Below, piece by piece: positions 28,089 through 36,049 of a DNA stretch of 64,000 nt. The translations under genes and the position numbers were made by a program. The DNA is taken from positions 62,001-126,000 of the forward strand of contig CAWJPY010000012.1 in NCBI GenBank assembly GCA_963844865.1. Reading direction: 5' to 3'. Source of the stretch: CAWJPY01 sp963844865. GTDB taxonomy: Bacteria > Acidobacteriota > Thermoanaerobaculia > Thermoanaerobaculales > Sulfomarinibacteraceae. Under the pieces are notes generated by a model. That model did not search any database. It worked only from the letters and a program-made list of their open reading frames with translations, and was not told where the DNA came from. Within the stretch, counting starts at the first letter, position 1, and each line of letters begins with the position of its first letter.

Positions 28089-28094
28089 TATAAG
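28089..28094 (+). promoter_or_regulatory. Candidate -10 element (TATAAG)
   Basis: TATAAG lies 21 bases before ATG 28116 in otherwise GC-rich DNA. No clear -35. If used, transcription would start near 28101, which excludes the GTG at 28098 as start of the protease gene and favours ATG 28116. Confidence 0.3.
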
Positions 28095-28115
28095 ACGGTG
28101 TCGGGAATCGAATCG

Positions 28116-29306
28116 ATGTCAACCAGCCCCGAGCAGGAGCCGCGACCCCGAGGGGGGTCCGGGCTCGATCCCTTGGTGGTGAAGATGTGCGTGGCGGCAC
28201 TTTGGTCCGACGGGGCCATGGCCGCGGCGGAGCGCGATCATCTCAGCCACCTCGTCGACGAGGTCGTGGGTGACGAGGAGCAGCGGGACGAGCTGCGGCG
28301 GCTCGTGCTGCACGGGATCGACCGTCATGCCGCTCTCGCCGAGCTGGGGCGTATCGAGCCCGCCGCGCGCCTCGACCTCTTCGACCACTGCCGGGCGGTG
28401 GTGACCAGCGATCGCCACGTGCGCCCCGGTGAGGTGCGCTTCCTGGCCGAGCTCGGGAAGGCCTGCGGTCTCGGTTTCGGAGCACGGCGACGCATGCTTT
28501 GGGCGCTGTCGCCCCGGCGGCGTCTGGCCGTCTTCGCGGTGGCCGCTCTGGCGGTGGCTCTCGCAGTGCTGCCACGGGTGCTGCGCGAGGAGGCGGGACT
28601 GCCGCCGCCGGAGATCGCGATGTTCCGGGAGATTCATCTGAATGCCGCTAGGCCCGAGGTCTCCCTCGACCCGGCGTCGCTCTTCGAGCGCGTGCGACGG
28701 TCCGTGGTGACGGTGAACGTGACCATCGACGGCGCCCGGCACGGCAGCGGATCGGGGGTGGTCATCGCCGTCGATGATCTGGGGCAGCTGTACATCCTCA
28801 CGAATCGCCACGTGGTGTTTCACGAGCTCGCCCCCGGTCGGGAGCTGGTGTTCGATGCCGGGTTGGAGTCCGGGGTCCGACTTCCCGCGCTGCTCGATTT
28901 CTACTCCCGGCGCTGGGATCTGGCCCTGCTGGTGGTTCCCGGTCTCACCGGCTGGGCCGGTCCCCTCCCCGTGGCGCGGCGGGCCGCGGTGCGGGTCGGC
29001 CAGCGGGTGTATGCCGTGGGCAGTCCACTCGGCCTCGACCACACCTTCACCGCCGGAGTGATCTCGGCCGTGCGCGGTCAGTTCCTGCAGACCGATGCCA
29101 CGGTTCACTCCGGTTCGAGTGGAGGGCCGCTGCTGGACGAGCGGGGTGCGGTCTGCGGCGTGGTGACCGCCACCCACCCCAGCAAGGACCTGTCGTTCGC
29201 TCTCTTAGCCGATGCCATTACCGACCTGGTGGAGGAGCGGAGGGATCTGAAGGGTCGGGGCCAGGTCGGCGCACCTCGGGGTTCAGCCGTTGGGAGCGCG
29301 CCGTGA
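28116..29306 (+). CDS. TerB-like domain fused through a membrane helix to a trypsin-like protease
   Basis: A 396-residue protein. Residues about 18-125 look like a TerB-type helical domain, with two acidic WSDG..../TSDR....GE repeats. A single membrane helix (about 137-153) leads to a trypsin-like protease whose triad is complete: H232 in TNRHVV, D268 in RRWDLAL and S335 in GSSGGPL. No PDZ domain follows. The topology would put TerB in the cytoplasm and the protease outside. TerB domains bind metal ions in tellurite-resistance and stress systems; a metal- or stress-gated protease is a hypothesis. Confidence 0.8.
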   Translation: MSTSPEQEPRPRGGSGLDPLVVKMCVAALWSDGAMAAAERDHLSHLVDEVVGDEEQRDELRRLVLHGIDRHAALAELGRIEPAARLDLFDHCRAVVTSDRHVRPGEVRFLAELGKACGLGFGARRRMLWALSPRRRLAVFAVAALAVALAVLPRVLREEAGLPPPEIAMFREIHLNAARPEVSLDPASLFERVRRSVVTVNVTIDGARHGSGSGVVIAVDDLGQLYILTNRHVVFHELAPGRELVFDAGLESGVRLPALLDFYSRRWDLALLVVPGLTGWAGPLPVARRAAVRVGQRVYAVGSPLGLDHTFTAGVISAVRGQFLQTDATVHSGSSGGPLLDERGAVCGVVTATHPSKDLSFALLADAITDLVEERRDLKGRGQVGAPRGSAVGSAP

Positions 29307-29328
29307 GGCGGGGCTCGGGAGGGTCGTG

Positions 29329-29757
29329 ATGCTCATCATCAGGCAGGCGGGCACGGTGACCTCGGCGCTCGTGCTGGTGGCGATGGTCGCCGGCTGCTCG
29401 GGCCGGGGCGCCATGGGTGACATGCAGTGGATGGTGCGTTTCTCGGCAGTGCAGCCGGCACCGTCCTCCTTCGCTCCGGGGGAGGCATCAGCGCTGCAGA
29501 TCCAGGTCGTGGTCGATCGCATCGCATCCGGTGAGCGGGAGAGGGCGCCGGACGGCACGCTCGTGGAGTTCGGGAGCACGGGTGGCCGGTTCGAGAGTGG
29601 GGCGGCGACCCAGCAGGCGTGGACCAGGGGTGGCGTGGCGCTGGTGGTGCTCGGTGTCCCCGCGCCGGGGAGCTACGACGTCACCGCCCGCGTCGGTGAG
29701 GCCGAGGGTCTCCTCCACCTCGAGCTGTCACAAAACGGCACGGCGATCATCCGCTAG
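29329..29757 (+). CDS. Lipoprotein with Ig-like (Big-type) domain
   Basis: A 142-residue lipoprotein: signal sequence with lipobox VAGC (Cys about residue 25), then a domain of about 100 residues with features of bacterial Ig-like folds (GTLVEFGSTGGRFESG, later a strand PGSYDVTARVG). ATG 29329 follows GGGAGGG; a TTG at 29290 would hide the signal peptide. It starts 22 bases after the protease stop and is probably co-transcribed. Role unknown. Confidence 0.65.
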   Translation: MLIIRQAGTVTSALVLVAMVAGCSGRGAMGDMQWMVRFSAVQPAPSSFAPGEASALQIQVVVDRIASGERERAPDGTLVEFGSTGGRFESGAATQQAWTRGGVALVVLGVPAPGSYDVTARVGEAEGLLHLELSQNGTAIIR

Positions 29758-29765
29758 AGCTGCCG

Positions 29766-30248
29766 TCATCCCCCGGCCGCCACGATCGCCATGGCGATGG
29801 CGGAGGCGATGCCGAAGCCGGCCCGCAGACCCTGGCCAGGGGGGAGTGCTCCCCACGGCGTGCCGTCGAGCAGGAGCTGCACGCCGCGGTGGCGGGCGTC
29901 GCCCAGGGCCAGGGTGGTCATCCCGAGGCCCAGCGACTGGCCGCCGTTCACGAAGCCCTCGCGGCCCAACATCGCCTGTTGCGAGGCCAGGTTGTAGTAG
30001 AGGCGGCCGAGGGGCGCGTTCCACAGCTCGGCCCGCTGCTGGCGCTCACTGAGGTGCAGCAGCTTGGCCTGGTCCACCCACGGCAGCTGGCTGCCGATGG
30101 CATTCTCCAGATTCAAGGACATGTGGCGCTCGTGGGTGGCCTGCGCCGAGGACGTGTCGTCGTGGCGCGCGGGATCCACCCCCGGTTGCTGGGCGAGCGC
30201 GGCGCCGCAGGCGAACATCACGATCAGGCTGGCGATGGTGGTGCGCAT
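29766..30248 (-). CDS. Small secreted protein of unknown function (C)
   Basis: A 160-residue protein with signal peptide (cleavage about ALAQQ, residue 20), a polar His/Asp-rich N-terminal stretch, and a C-terminal hydrophobic Gly/Ala segment (about 143-160) that could be a membrane helix. GGGGGG lies 5 bases before the ATG. A sigma-54-like site sits about 30 bases upstream. It converges on the lipoprotein gene with an 8-base gap. No family is recognised. Confidence 0.6.
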   Translation of the reverse strand: MRTTIASLIVMFACGAALAQQPGVDPARHDDTSSAQATHERHMSLNLENAIGSQLPWVDQAKLLHLSERQQRAELWNAPLGRLYYNLASQQAMLGREGFVNGGQSLGLGMTTLALGDARHRGVQLLLDGTPWGALPPGQGLRAGFGIASAIAMAIVAAGG

Positions 30249-30275
30249 GGCATCCCCCCTAGATTCCGATGTCTT

Positions 30276-30290
30276 GCAGGCCCCGTTCCA
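30276..30290 (-). promoter_or_regulatory. Probable sigma-54 promoter of secreted protein C
   Basis: On the minus strand TGGAACG-GGGC-CTGC keeps GG and GC at the right spacing, with one mismatch in each half. Predicted transcription starts about 16 bases before the ATG at 30248. Confidence 0.5.
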
Positions 30291-30331
30291 GAAGCCTCCA
30301 TCTCACCTCAGTCAACATCGACGAGCCTGAG

Positions 30332-30688
30332 AATCATCCAGGGCCGGTCACGAGCCGATGCGGCCCCGCGGCCGGACGGTGCGACCGCCGGGAGGGGGCG
30401 ACCGGGGTGCCGTTGGGGCTCTGCGCATCCGCCCGCTTCGGCGTCAACACCTACCATCTGGGCGCCGGCGATCGCCTCCTCCTCTACACGGACGGTGTCA
30501 GCGAGGCCGTCAACGAGCGCGGCGAGGAGTATGGCCTCTCCCCGCTCTGCGCCCTGATGTGCCGCTCCCGCGGGCTGTCAGCGAGCGAGCACACCCGTGC
30601 GGCGCTCGAGGAGGTCGAGCGGTTCCGCGGTTCGGCGCCGGTGGGTGACGATCTCACCCTGGCGGCCCTGCGCCGCACGGCGGCCTGA
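30332..30688 (+). pseudogene. C-terminal fragment of a SpoIIE/RsbU-type PP2C phosphatase
   Basis: About 118 codons resemble only the last third of SpoIIE-type phosphatases: a remnant of the AGHPPP region (NHPGPV), PLGL, GDRLLLYTDGVSEA and a final VGDDLTLAALR. The N-terminal metal-binding part and any PAS, GAF or receiver domain are missing; only about 80 bases separate it from the divergent gene at 30248, with no matching sequence in other frames. The fragment is too short to be an active phosphatase. It is probably a remnant of a rearrangement upstream of the SulP gene. Confidence 0.7.
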
Positions 30689-30845
30689 GCAGCCCGAGCG
30701 CTTCTCGGTGCGCCTGTCCGGCGGCGTCCCCGCCTGGTGGTCGCGAGGGCCCGGAACGGCGGTACCGAATTCGAGCGGGTCAGGGTATCCTCGTCTGAGG
30801 CGAGCGGGGGTCGGATATGCTCATCGTCGAGCTCGGACCTGCGGA

Positions 30846-33800
30846 ATGAGCGTCATCCAGAGGGTCTTCCCCTTCCTGGCGTGGGCCGGGGAGCTGAACG
30901 CCGACACCGTGCGGCGGGACCTCATCGCCGGTGTGACCGTCGCTCTGGTGCTGGTCCCACAGTCCATGGCCTATGCGCAGCTCGCCGGCCTGCCCGCCTA
31001 CTACGGACTCTACGCCGCGTTCCTGCCGCCCATGATCGCCAACCTGTTCGGCTCCAGCCGCCAGCTCGCCACCGGTCCGGTGGCGGTGGTCTCGCTGATG
31101 ACCGCGGCCACGTTGGAGCCCCTCGCCACCGCCGGCAGCCAGCAGTTCGTGGCCTACGCCGTCCTGTTGGCTCTCCTGGTGGGAGGCTTCCAGCTCCTCC
31201 TCGGTGTGGCGCGGCTGGGGTTGGTGGTCAACTTCCTGTCCCACCCGGTGGTGAACGGTTTCACCAACGCGGCCGCGATCATCATCGCCACCTCGCAGCT
31301 CGACAAGATCTTCGGGGTCCAGGTGGAGAAGGCGGAGCACCACTACCAGACCGTGATCCGGATCGTGACCGCCGCGCTGCACTGGACCCATCTGCCGACG
31401 CTCGGGATGGCGGCGCTGGCCTTCGCGGTCATGGTGGGGCTGCGGCGGGTGAACCCCCGTCTGCCCAACGTGCTGGTGGCAGTGGTCTTGACCACGGCCA
31501 TCTCCTGGGCCGTGGGCTATCAGCACGACGCGAAGGTGCCGGTTGAGGAGGTCGTGGCTCCGACGCTGGCGGACGACGTGCAGCGGTTCAACCTCACGTT
31601 GGCCGAGCAGCGCCGTATGGAGGAGCTGAGGTCGGAGGGGAATCGCACCTTCGCCACGGTGTCCGCCAGCTCGGCCGAGTTCTGCCAGCGCTGTCATCCG
31701 GCCCGCGACGTCGCCATGTTCCGCTCGTCCGGCGGGTCCCGGGACGCGGGCCTCACCGACCGTACCCTGGCCCTGCACCAGATGGCGGGGCTCCTCGACC
31801 GGCACATCTCGCAGCTCAAGGAGGAGGTGTCGGAGGGGCGCCAGGGGCTGCGCGACCTCGCCTTCGCCAGGGTCGAGGCCGCGGACGGCTCCAGCCGCTT
31901 CTACGAGCGGAGCCTCCTGCCCGAGGGAGCCGTCACCGACGGTCGGCGCTGGCGGCTGCGTGTCTCCACCAAGCCATTGGATCCGGCCGCCCTGACCATC
32001 GTGGGTGGCGGCGCAGTGGTGGGCGCGATCCCGCGCGGGCTGCCCTCGCCGAAGCTGCCCCACTTCGACATGACCGTCCTGCCCAGGCTCATCGCTCCGG
32101 CCATCATCATCTCGCTGCTCGGCTTCATGGAGGCCATCTCCATCGCCAAGGCCATGGCCGCCAAGACGAGACAGCGCCTGGACCCGGACCAGGAGCTGAT
32201 CGGACAGGGGCTGGCCAACCTCGTGGGCTGCGTCTTCCAGAGCTACGCCGTCTCGGGCTCGTTCTCACGATCAGCGGTGAATCTCCAGGCCGGGGCCCGC
32301 ACCGGGCTGTCCAACGTGTTCTCGAGCGGGGTCGTAGTGGTGGTCCTCCTGTTCCTCTCGCCGACCCTCTACTACCTCCCACAGGCGGTGCTGGCGGCGG
32401 TCATCATGATGGCCGTCATCGGTCTCCTCAACGTGAGCGGATTCGTCCACGCCTGGCAGACGAAGCCCTTCGACGGCATGGTCTCGGTCATCACCTTCGT
32501 CGCCACCCTCGGTTTCGCACCCCACCTGGAGTGGGGGATCTTCCTCGGCGTCGCCCTCTCCCTGGGCGGCTACCTGTTCCGCTCGATGCGGCCCCACGTG
32601 GCGCGCCTGACCCCCGGTCCCGGGGGCGTCCTCCGCGACGCCGCTCGGCACGGTCTGGGGACCTGCCGGTACATGGCGGTGGTGGCCTTCGACGGACCCC
32701 TCAACTTCGCTAGCACCAGCTACCTGGAGGACGAGATCCTGGCGCGGGTGGCGGAGCAGAAGGAGCTGCGCACCCTCCTGGTGTCGGGGCAGGGGATCAC
32801 CGAGATCGACGCGTCGGGGGAGGAGGAGCTGCGGCACCTCGTGGAGCGTCTGCGCGCGGTCAACATCCAGGTCGCTTTCGCCGACCTGTCGGACAAGGTG
32901 ATCGATGTCCTGCGCCGTTCCCATCTGTACGAGGTGATCGGCGAGGAGAACATCTTCGCCACCGATGTGCGCGCCATCGCCGCCCTGTACGCCCCCGCCC
33001 ACCGCGAGGGTGCCGAACCCGACTGCCCGTTCCTGGGCGTGGTGCCGCGGCTGGCCGAGCTCTCACTGCACCCGGACGGGTCCCTGAGGGACGCGACCCG
33101 GCACCGCCTGCCGCGTTGCCGCCACATCGCCGCCCTGCGCATCGAAAGCCCGGTGAACCGGGGCAGCGTGCGCTACGTGGAAGAGTGGGTGCTCGAGCGG
33201 ATCGCAGACCGGCCGGACCTGCGGCACGTGCTGTTCGTCACCAACGGCATGACCGAGCTCGACGACGCCGGTGCCGGCCGCCTGGCGGGTCTCGTGACCA
33301 CCCTGCGCTCCCGGGGCCTGGGCGTGTCCTTCAGCGGCGTGCCGGAGGCGGTGGTCGACACCCTCGAACGGACGGGCGCCATGGAGGTGATCGGCCACGG
33401 GTCCCTGTACCCGACCCAGGCGGTGGCGGTGGCCTCGGTATGGGGGAGCGCGCACGTGGGGTCGGAGGAGACGGCGTGTCCGTTGCGACCTCTCGCCCCC
33501 CACCTCACCGAGCTGGCGCTCCACCCCCAGGGCACCCTGCGTGATGCCAGTCGGTACGGTCTCAACCTGTGCCGGCACGTCGCGGTGCTGCGCTTCGACG
33601 GACCGCTCAGCTTCGCCAGCGGCGCCGCCATGACCACCGAGTTCGACCGCTGGCGGCTGGATCGAAGCACCGTGGGCACGGTGGTCTTCATGGGAAGCGC
33701 CCTCACCGGCCTGGATTCCCGTCAGGCCGGCAACATGTTGGAGTTCATCCGCCATGTGCGGTCCTGCTCCACCCGCGCCGTGATCTGCTCCCTGCCGGAC

Positions 33801-34493
33801 CACGTGTTCGAGGTGCTGGCGCGCACCGGGGTGGCGGACGCGATCGGGGTGGAGGACATCTATCCATCCGAATACGGGGCGCTGGCGGCGGTGTGGGGCT
33901 CCGCCCACGACGGCTCGGACGAGGACCCTTGTCCCCTCAAGCCCCTGCTCCCCCACGTCACGGAGCTGTCGCTCCACCCCGACGGGTCCCTGCGCGACGC
34001 CCGCCGACACGGTCTGGACCGCTGCCGTCACATCGCGGTGGTGCGGTTCGACGGCCGCCTCGACTACTCCACGGTGGACACCTTCCAGCGCGGGATCATG
34101 GAGGTGGTCGAGGGCCGCCCCGGTATCGGCTTCCTCCTGATCGCCGGCCACACTCTGGAGGACATCGATGCCATCGCGGCGGAGGAGCTGGTGGAGCTCC
34201 TGGATCGGCTCCGCCGGCGCGGGCTGCACGTCTGCGTCAGCGGCCTCCGGGACCAGGTCCTGGACGCTCTCGTGGAGACCGGGGTGCGCCGAGCCATCGG
34301 CGAGGAGTGCCTGTTCCCGACCCAGGCGCGGGCGTTGGAGAGGATCTACCCCGAAGCGCACAACGGATCCGGCGAGACCAACTGCCCGCTGCGCGGTGTC
34401 GTGACCCGAGACGACGGCGCTTCGGCCCCTGGGAAACCGCCTCTTCCCGTGGTTGACCCCGACCGTTCCGGCGGCCGCGATCCGCGACAGTAA
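30846..34493 (+). CDS. SulP anion transporter with CxxCH-bearing insert and four STAS domains
   Basis: A 1215-residue protein. Residues about 1-570 are a SulP (SLC26) transporter core, with PQSMAYAQLAGLPAYYGLY near residue 40 and GFMEAISIAK near 425. About 165 residues (226-391) are inserted just before the conserved IPxGLP segment; the insert is hydrophilic, partly helical and contains a c-type heme motif C280-Q-R-C283-H284. The C-terminus carries four tandem STAS-like units beginning near residues 589, 739, 890 and 1041, each introduced by L.LHP.G.LRDA.R. SulP proteins normally have one STAS domain and carry sulfate, bicarbonate or similar anions; the substrate here is unknown. ATG 30846 was chosen because the SulP N-terminus begins there. 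Confidence 0.9.
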   Translation: MSVIQRVFPFLAWAGELNADTVRRDLIAGVTVALVLVPQSMAYAQLAGLPAYYGLYAAFLPPMIANLFGSSRQLATGPVAVVSLMTAATLEPLATAGSQQFVAYAVLLALLVGGFQLLLGVARLGLVVNFLSHPVVNGFTNAAAIIIATSQLDKIFGVQVEKAEHHYQTVIRIVTAALHWTHLPTLGMAALAFAVMVGLRRVNPRLPNVLVAVVLTTAISWAVGYQHDAKVPVEEVVAPTLADDVQRFNLTLAEQRRMEELRSEGNRTFATVSASSAEFCQRCHPARDVAMFRSSGGSRDAGLTDRTLALHQMAGLLDRHISQLKEEVSEGRQGLRDLAFARVEAADGSSRFYERSLLPEGAVTDGRRWRLRVSTKPLDPAALTIVGGGAVVGAIPRGLPSPKLPHFDMTVLPRLIAPAIIISLLGFMEAISIAKAMAAKTRQRLDPDQELIGQGLANLVGCVFQSYAVSGSFSRSAVNLQAGARTGLSNVFSSGVVVVVLLFLSPTLYYLPQAVLAAVIMMAVIGLLNVSGFVHAWQTKPFDGMVSVITFVATLGFAPHLEWGIFLGVALSLGGYLFRSMRPHVARLTPGPGGVLRDAARHGLGTCRYMAVVAFDGPLNFASTSYLEDEILARVAEQKELRTLLVSGQGITEIDASGEEELRHLVERLRAVNIQVAFADLSDKVIDVLRRSHLYEVIGEENIFATDVRAIAALYAPAHREGAEPDCPFLGVVPRLAELSLHPDGSLRDATRHRLPRCRHIAALRIESPVNRGSVRYVEEWVLERIADRPDLRHVLFVTNGMTELDDAGAGRLAGLVTTLRSRGLGVSFSGVPEAVVDTLERTGAMEVIGHGSLYPTQAVAVASVWGSAHVGSEETACPLRPLAPHLTELALHPQGTLRDASRYGLNLCRHVAVLRFDGPLSFASGAAMTTEFDRWRLDRSTVGTVVFMGSALTGLDSRQAGNMLEFIRHVRSCSTRAVICSLPDHVFEVLARTGVADAIGVEDIYPSEYGALAAVWGSAHDGSDEDPCPLKPLLPHVTELSLHPDGSLRDARRHGLDRCRHIAVVRFDGRLDYSTVDTFQRGIMEVVEGRPGIGFLLIAGHTLEDIDAIAAEELVELLDRLRRRGLHVCVSGLRDQVLDALVETGVRRAIGEECLFPTQARALERIYPEAHNGSGETNCPLRGVVTRDDGASAPGKPPLPVVDPDRSGGRDPRQ

Positions 34494-34525
34494 TCAGCGA
34501 CCGCGGGGAGAGTTCCGCCCGAGAG

Positions 34526-34957
34526 TCACCATCCCCGGGTCTTGAGGATCTCGTCGATCTGCCCCTGGGTGGCACGGTCGCCCTCAGCCAGGCGCCGGGC
34601 GCGGGCCGCACGGATGCGCTCCACCAGGGTCTCGACATCGGTGGGCTTCTCGAAGATGTCGATGGCACCGAGCTGGATCGCCTCCACCGCAGTCTTCACC
34701 GTGGCCCTCCCGGACAGGATCATGACCTGCAGGTCGGGCTGTACCTCGTGCAGGCGGCGCAGCGTCTCCAGCCCGTCGAGGCCGGGCATGGCCAGGTCCA
34801 GCACGGCGGCGTCGAAGGTCTCGGTCTCGGCGATCCGGAGCGCCTGAGCGCCCGACGTGGCGCAACGCACCTCCAGCCCCCGCGAGCGCATGCGCTCACT
34901 CAGGATCTCGAGGAAGTCCGCCTCGTCATCGATCAAGAGCACGCGATCAGGTCTCAT
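34526..34957 (-). CDS. Single-domain response regulator (last gene of phosphorelay operon)
   Basis: A 143-residue receiver with acidic pocket DDE at 10-12, phospho-acceptor D54 in VLDLAMPG, and Lys in EKPTD. A 20-residue tail rich in Arg and Gln replaces an output domain. ATG 34957 lies inside the end of the preceding kinase-like gene (11-base overlap) and follows GGGAGGG. As an output-less receiver at the end of the operon it is a likely phosphate shuttle or target-binding protein. Confidence 0.88.
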   Translation of the reverse strand: MRPDRVLLIDDEADFLEILSERMRSRGLEVRCATSGAQALRIAETETFDAAVLDLAMPGLDGLETLRRLHEVQPDLQVMILSGRATVKTAVEAIQLGAIDIFEKPTDVETLVERIRAARARRLAEGDRATQGQIDEILKTRGW

Positions 34958-35672
34958 GGGAACCCTCCCGAGGGGCGTCGTTTTCGGAGCGGTGGGTCGG
35001 GGCGATCGCCGGCAGTGAGAGGACCACGGTCTCCGTCTCTCTCCCCCCGTCGCTGGTGATGGTCGCGCCCCAGGCGGCACGGCCCATCTCCAGTGCCGGC
35101 GCAACGGACCCGGGCTCTTCCAGGGGGGGCAGGGGGTCGGCGCTCTCCAACGTCACTCGGGCGCCTCCCGAAGCTGGTTCGGCGTCCAGGGAGAGTCGGC
35201 GCTCGGAGGCGGCTGCAGCGAGACCGAGCTCGATCATGGCGTACAGAGAGAGGAGAAGAGCGAACGGGTCGCCCTGCAGCGTGATGGGGGTGGTGGGACG
35301 ATGGACGCGGAGCTCGACCTGTCCGAGGCGGGCGGCCCGGGCGGCGAGGGCCTCCAGCAGATCGAGGAGGTCTGCGAGCTCGAAGGCCACCGTGGCGCTG
35401 TCGATGGTGTGGGCGAAGGCGTGGAGACGTCGATTGAGGCCCTCGGCGCGCTCGATCTGCGCCCTGATGCGACCCGCGAGATCGGTGATCCGACCCGCTT
35501 GCGCCCCCCGGGCGTCGTCGGTGGCGGCCCCTGCGATGTCCTGCTGGAGCCCCGCGAGCTCGTTGATGATGTTGAGCACGTTGCTGAGCTCGTGGGAGAG
35601 GCCTGCGGCGATCTGCCCGAAGAAGCGCAGCCCCTCGCGCTGGAGCTTTGGCGAGCCACTAGGGGCGTTCAC
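34947..35672 (-). CDS. Histidine kinase-like protein lacking ATP-binding motifs
   Basis: A 241-residue cytoplasmic protein. The first half resembles a HisKA dimerisation domain with H27 in GLSHELSNVLN. The second half has the length of a HATPase domain, but I cannot find an N box (only LSLYAMIELGLAAA), DxGxG or GxGLGL. It should therefore not autophosphorylate; it could act as a phosphotransfer (Hpt/Spo0B-like) intermediate in the relay. It overlaps both neighbouring receiver genes (13 and 11 bases), so all three are made together. Confidence 0.7.
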   Translation of the reverse strand: MNAPSGSPKLQREGLRFFGQIAAGLSHELSNVLNIINELAGLQQDIAGAATDDARGAQAGRITDLAGRIRAQIERAEGLNRRLHAFAHTIDSATVAFELADLLDLLEALAARAARLGQVELRVHRPTTPITLQGDPFALLLSLYAMIELGLAAAASERRLSLDAEPASGGARVTLESADPLPPLEEPGSVAPALEMGRAAWGATITSDGGRETETVVLSLPAIAPTHRSENDAPREGSHET

Positions 35673-36048
35673 TCGGGCCTCCTTCCTCCACCGCCGAGCG
35701 GACCGTGTCCAAGAGGACGTCCAGATCGACGGGCTTCTGCAGGTAGGCGACGGCCCCGAGGGCGAGCCCGAGCTCGGTGTCCTTCACCGAGCCGTGACCG
35801 GTCAAGAGGATCACCTTGACCCCGGGATGGTGGTGCTTCATGCGCCGCAACACCTCCAAACCGCCGAGGCCGGGCATCTTGACGTCCAGGACGACGATGT
35901 CGAAGGGCCCGTCGGCGAGCCGGCGCAATGCCTCCTCGCCGGAGGTCACACCCACGCCGTCGATCTCCCGCAGCTGGAGACGCTCGATCACCGCGGAGAC
36001 CAGCTCCTCCTCGTCGTCCACGAACAAAAGCCTCAGCCGGCTCCCCAC
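35659..36048 (-). CDS. Single-domain response regulator
   Basis: A 129-residue receiver: acidic DDEEE at 11-15, phospho-acceptor D55 in VVLDVKMPG, Thr in LLTGHG and Lys in LQKPVD. No output domain. The start lies one base after the stop of the membrane histidine kinase, and its end overlaps the kinase-like gene. Position in the middle of the operon suits an intermediate receiver of a multistep relay. Confidence 0.9.
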   Translation of the reverse strand: MGSRLRLLFVDDEEELVSAVIERLQLREIDGVGVTSGEEALRRLADGPFDIVVLDVKMPGLGGLEVLRRMKHHHPGVKVILLTGHGSVKDTELGLALGAVAYLQKPVDLDVLLDTVRSAVEEGGPSERP

Positions 36049-36049
36049 C

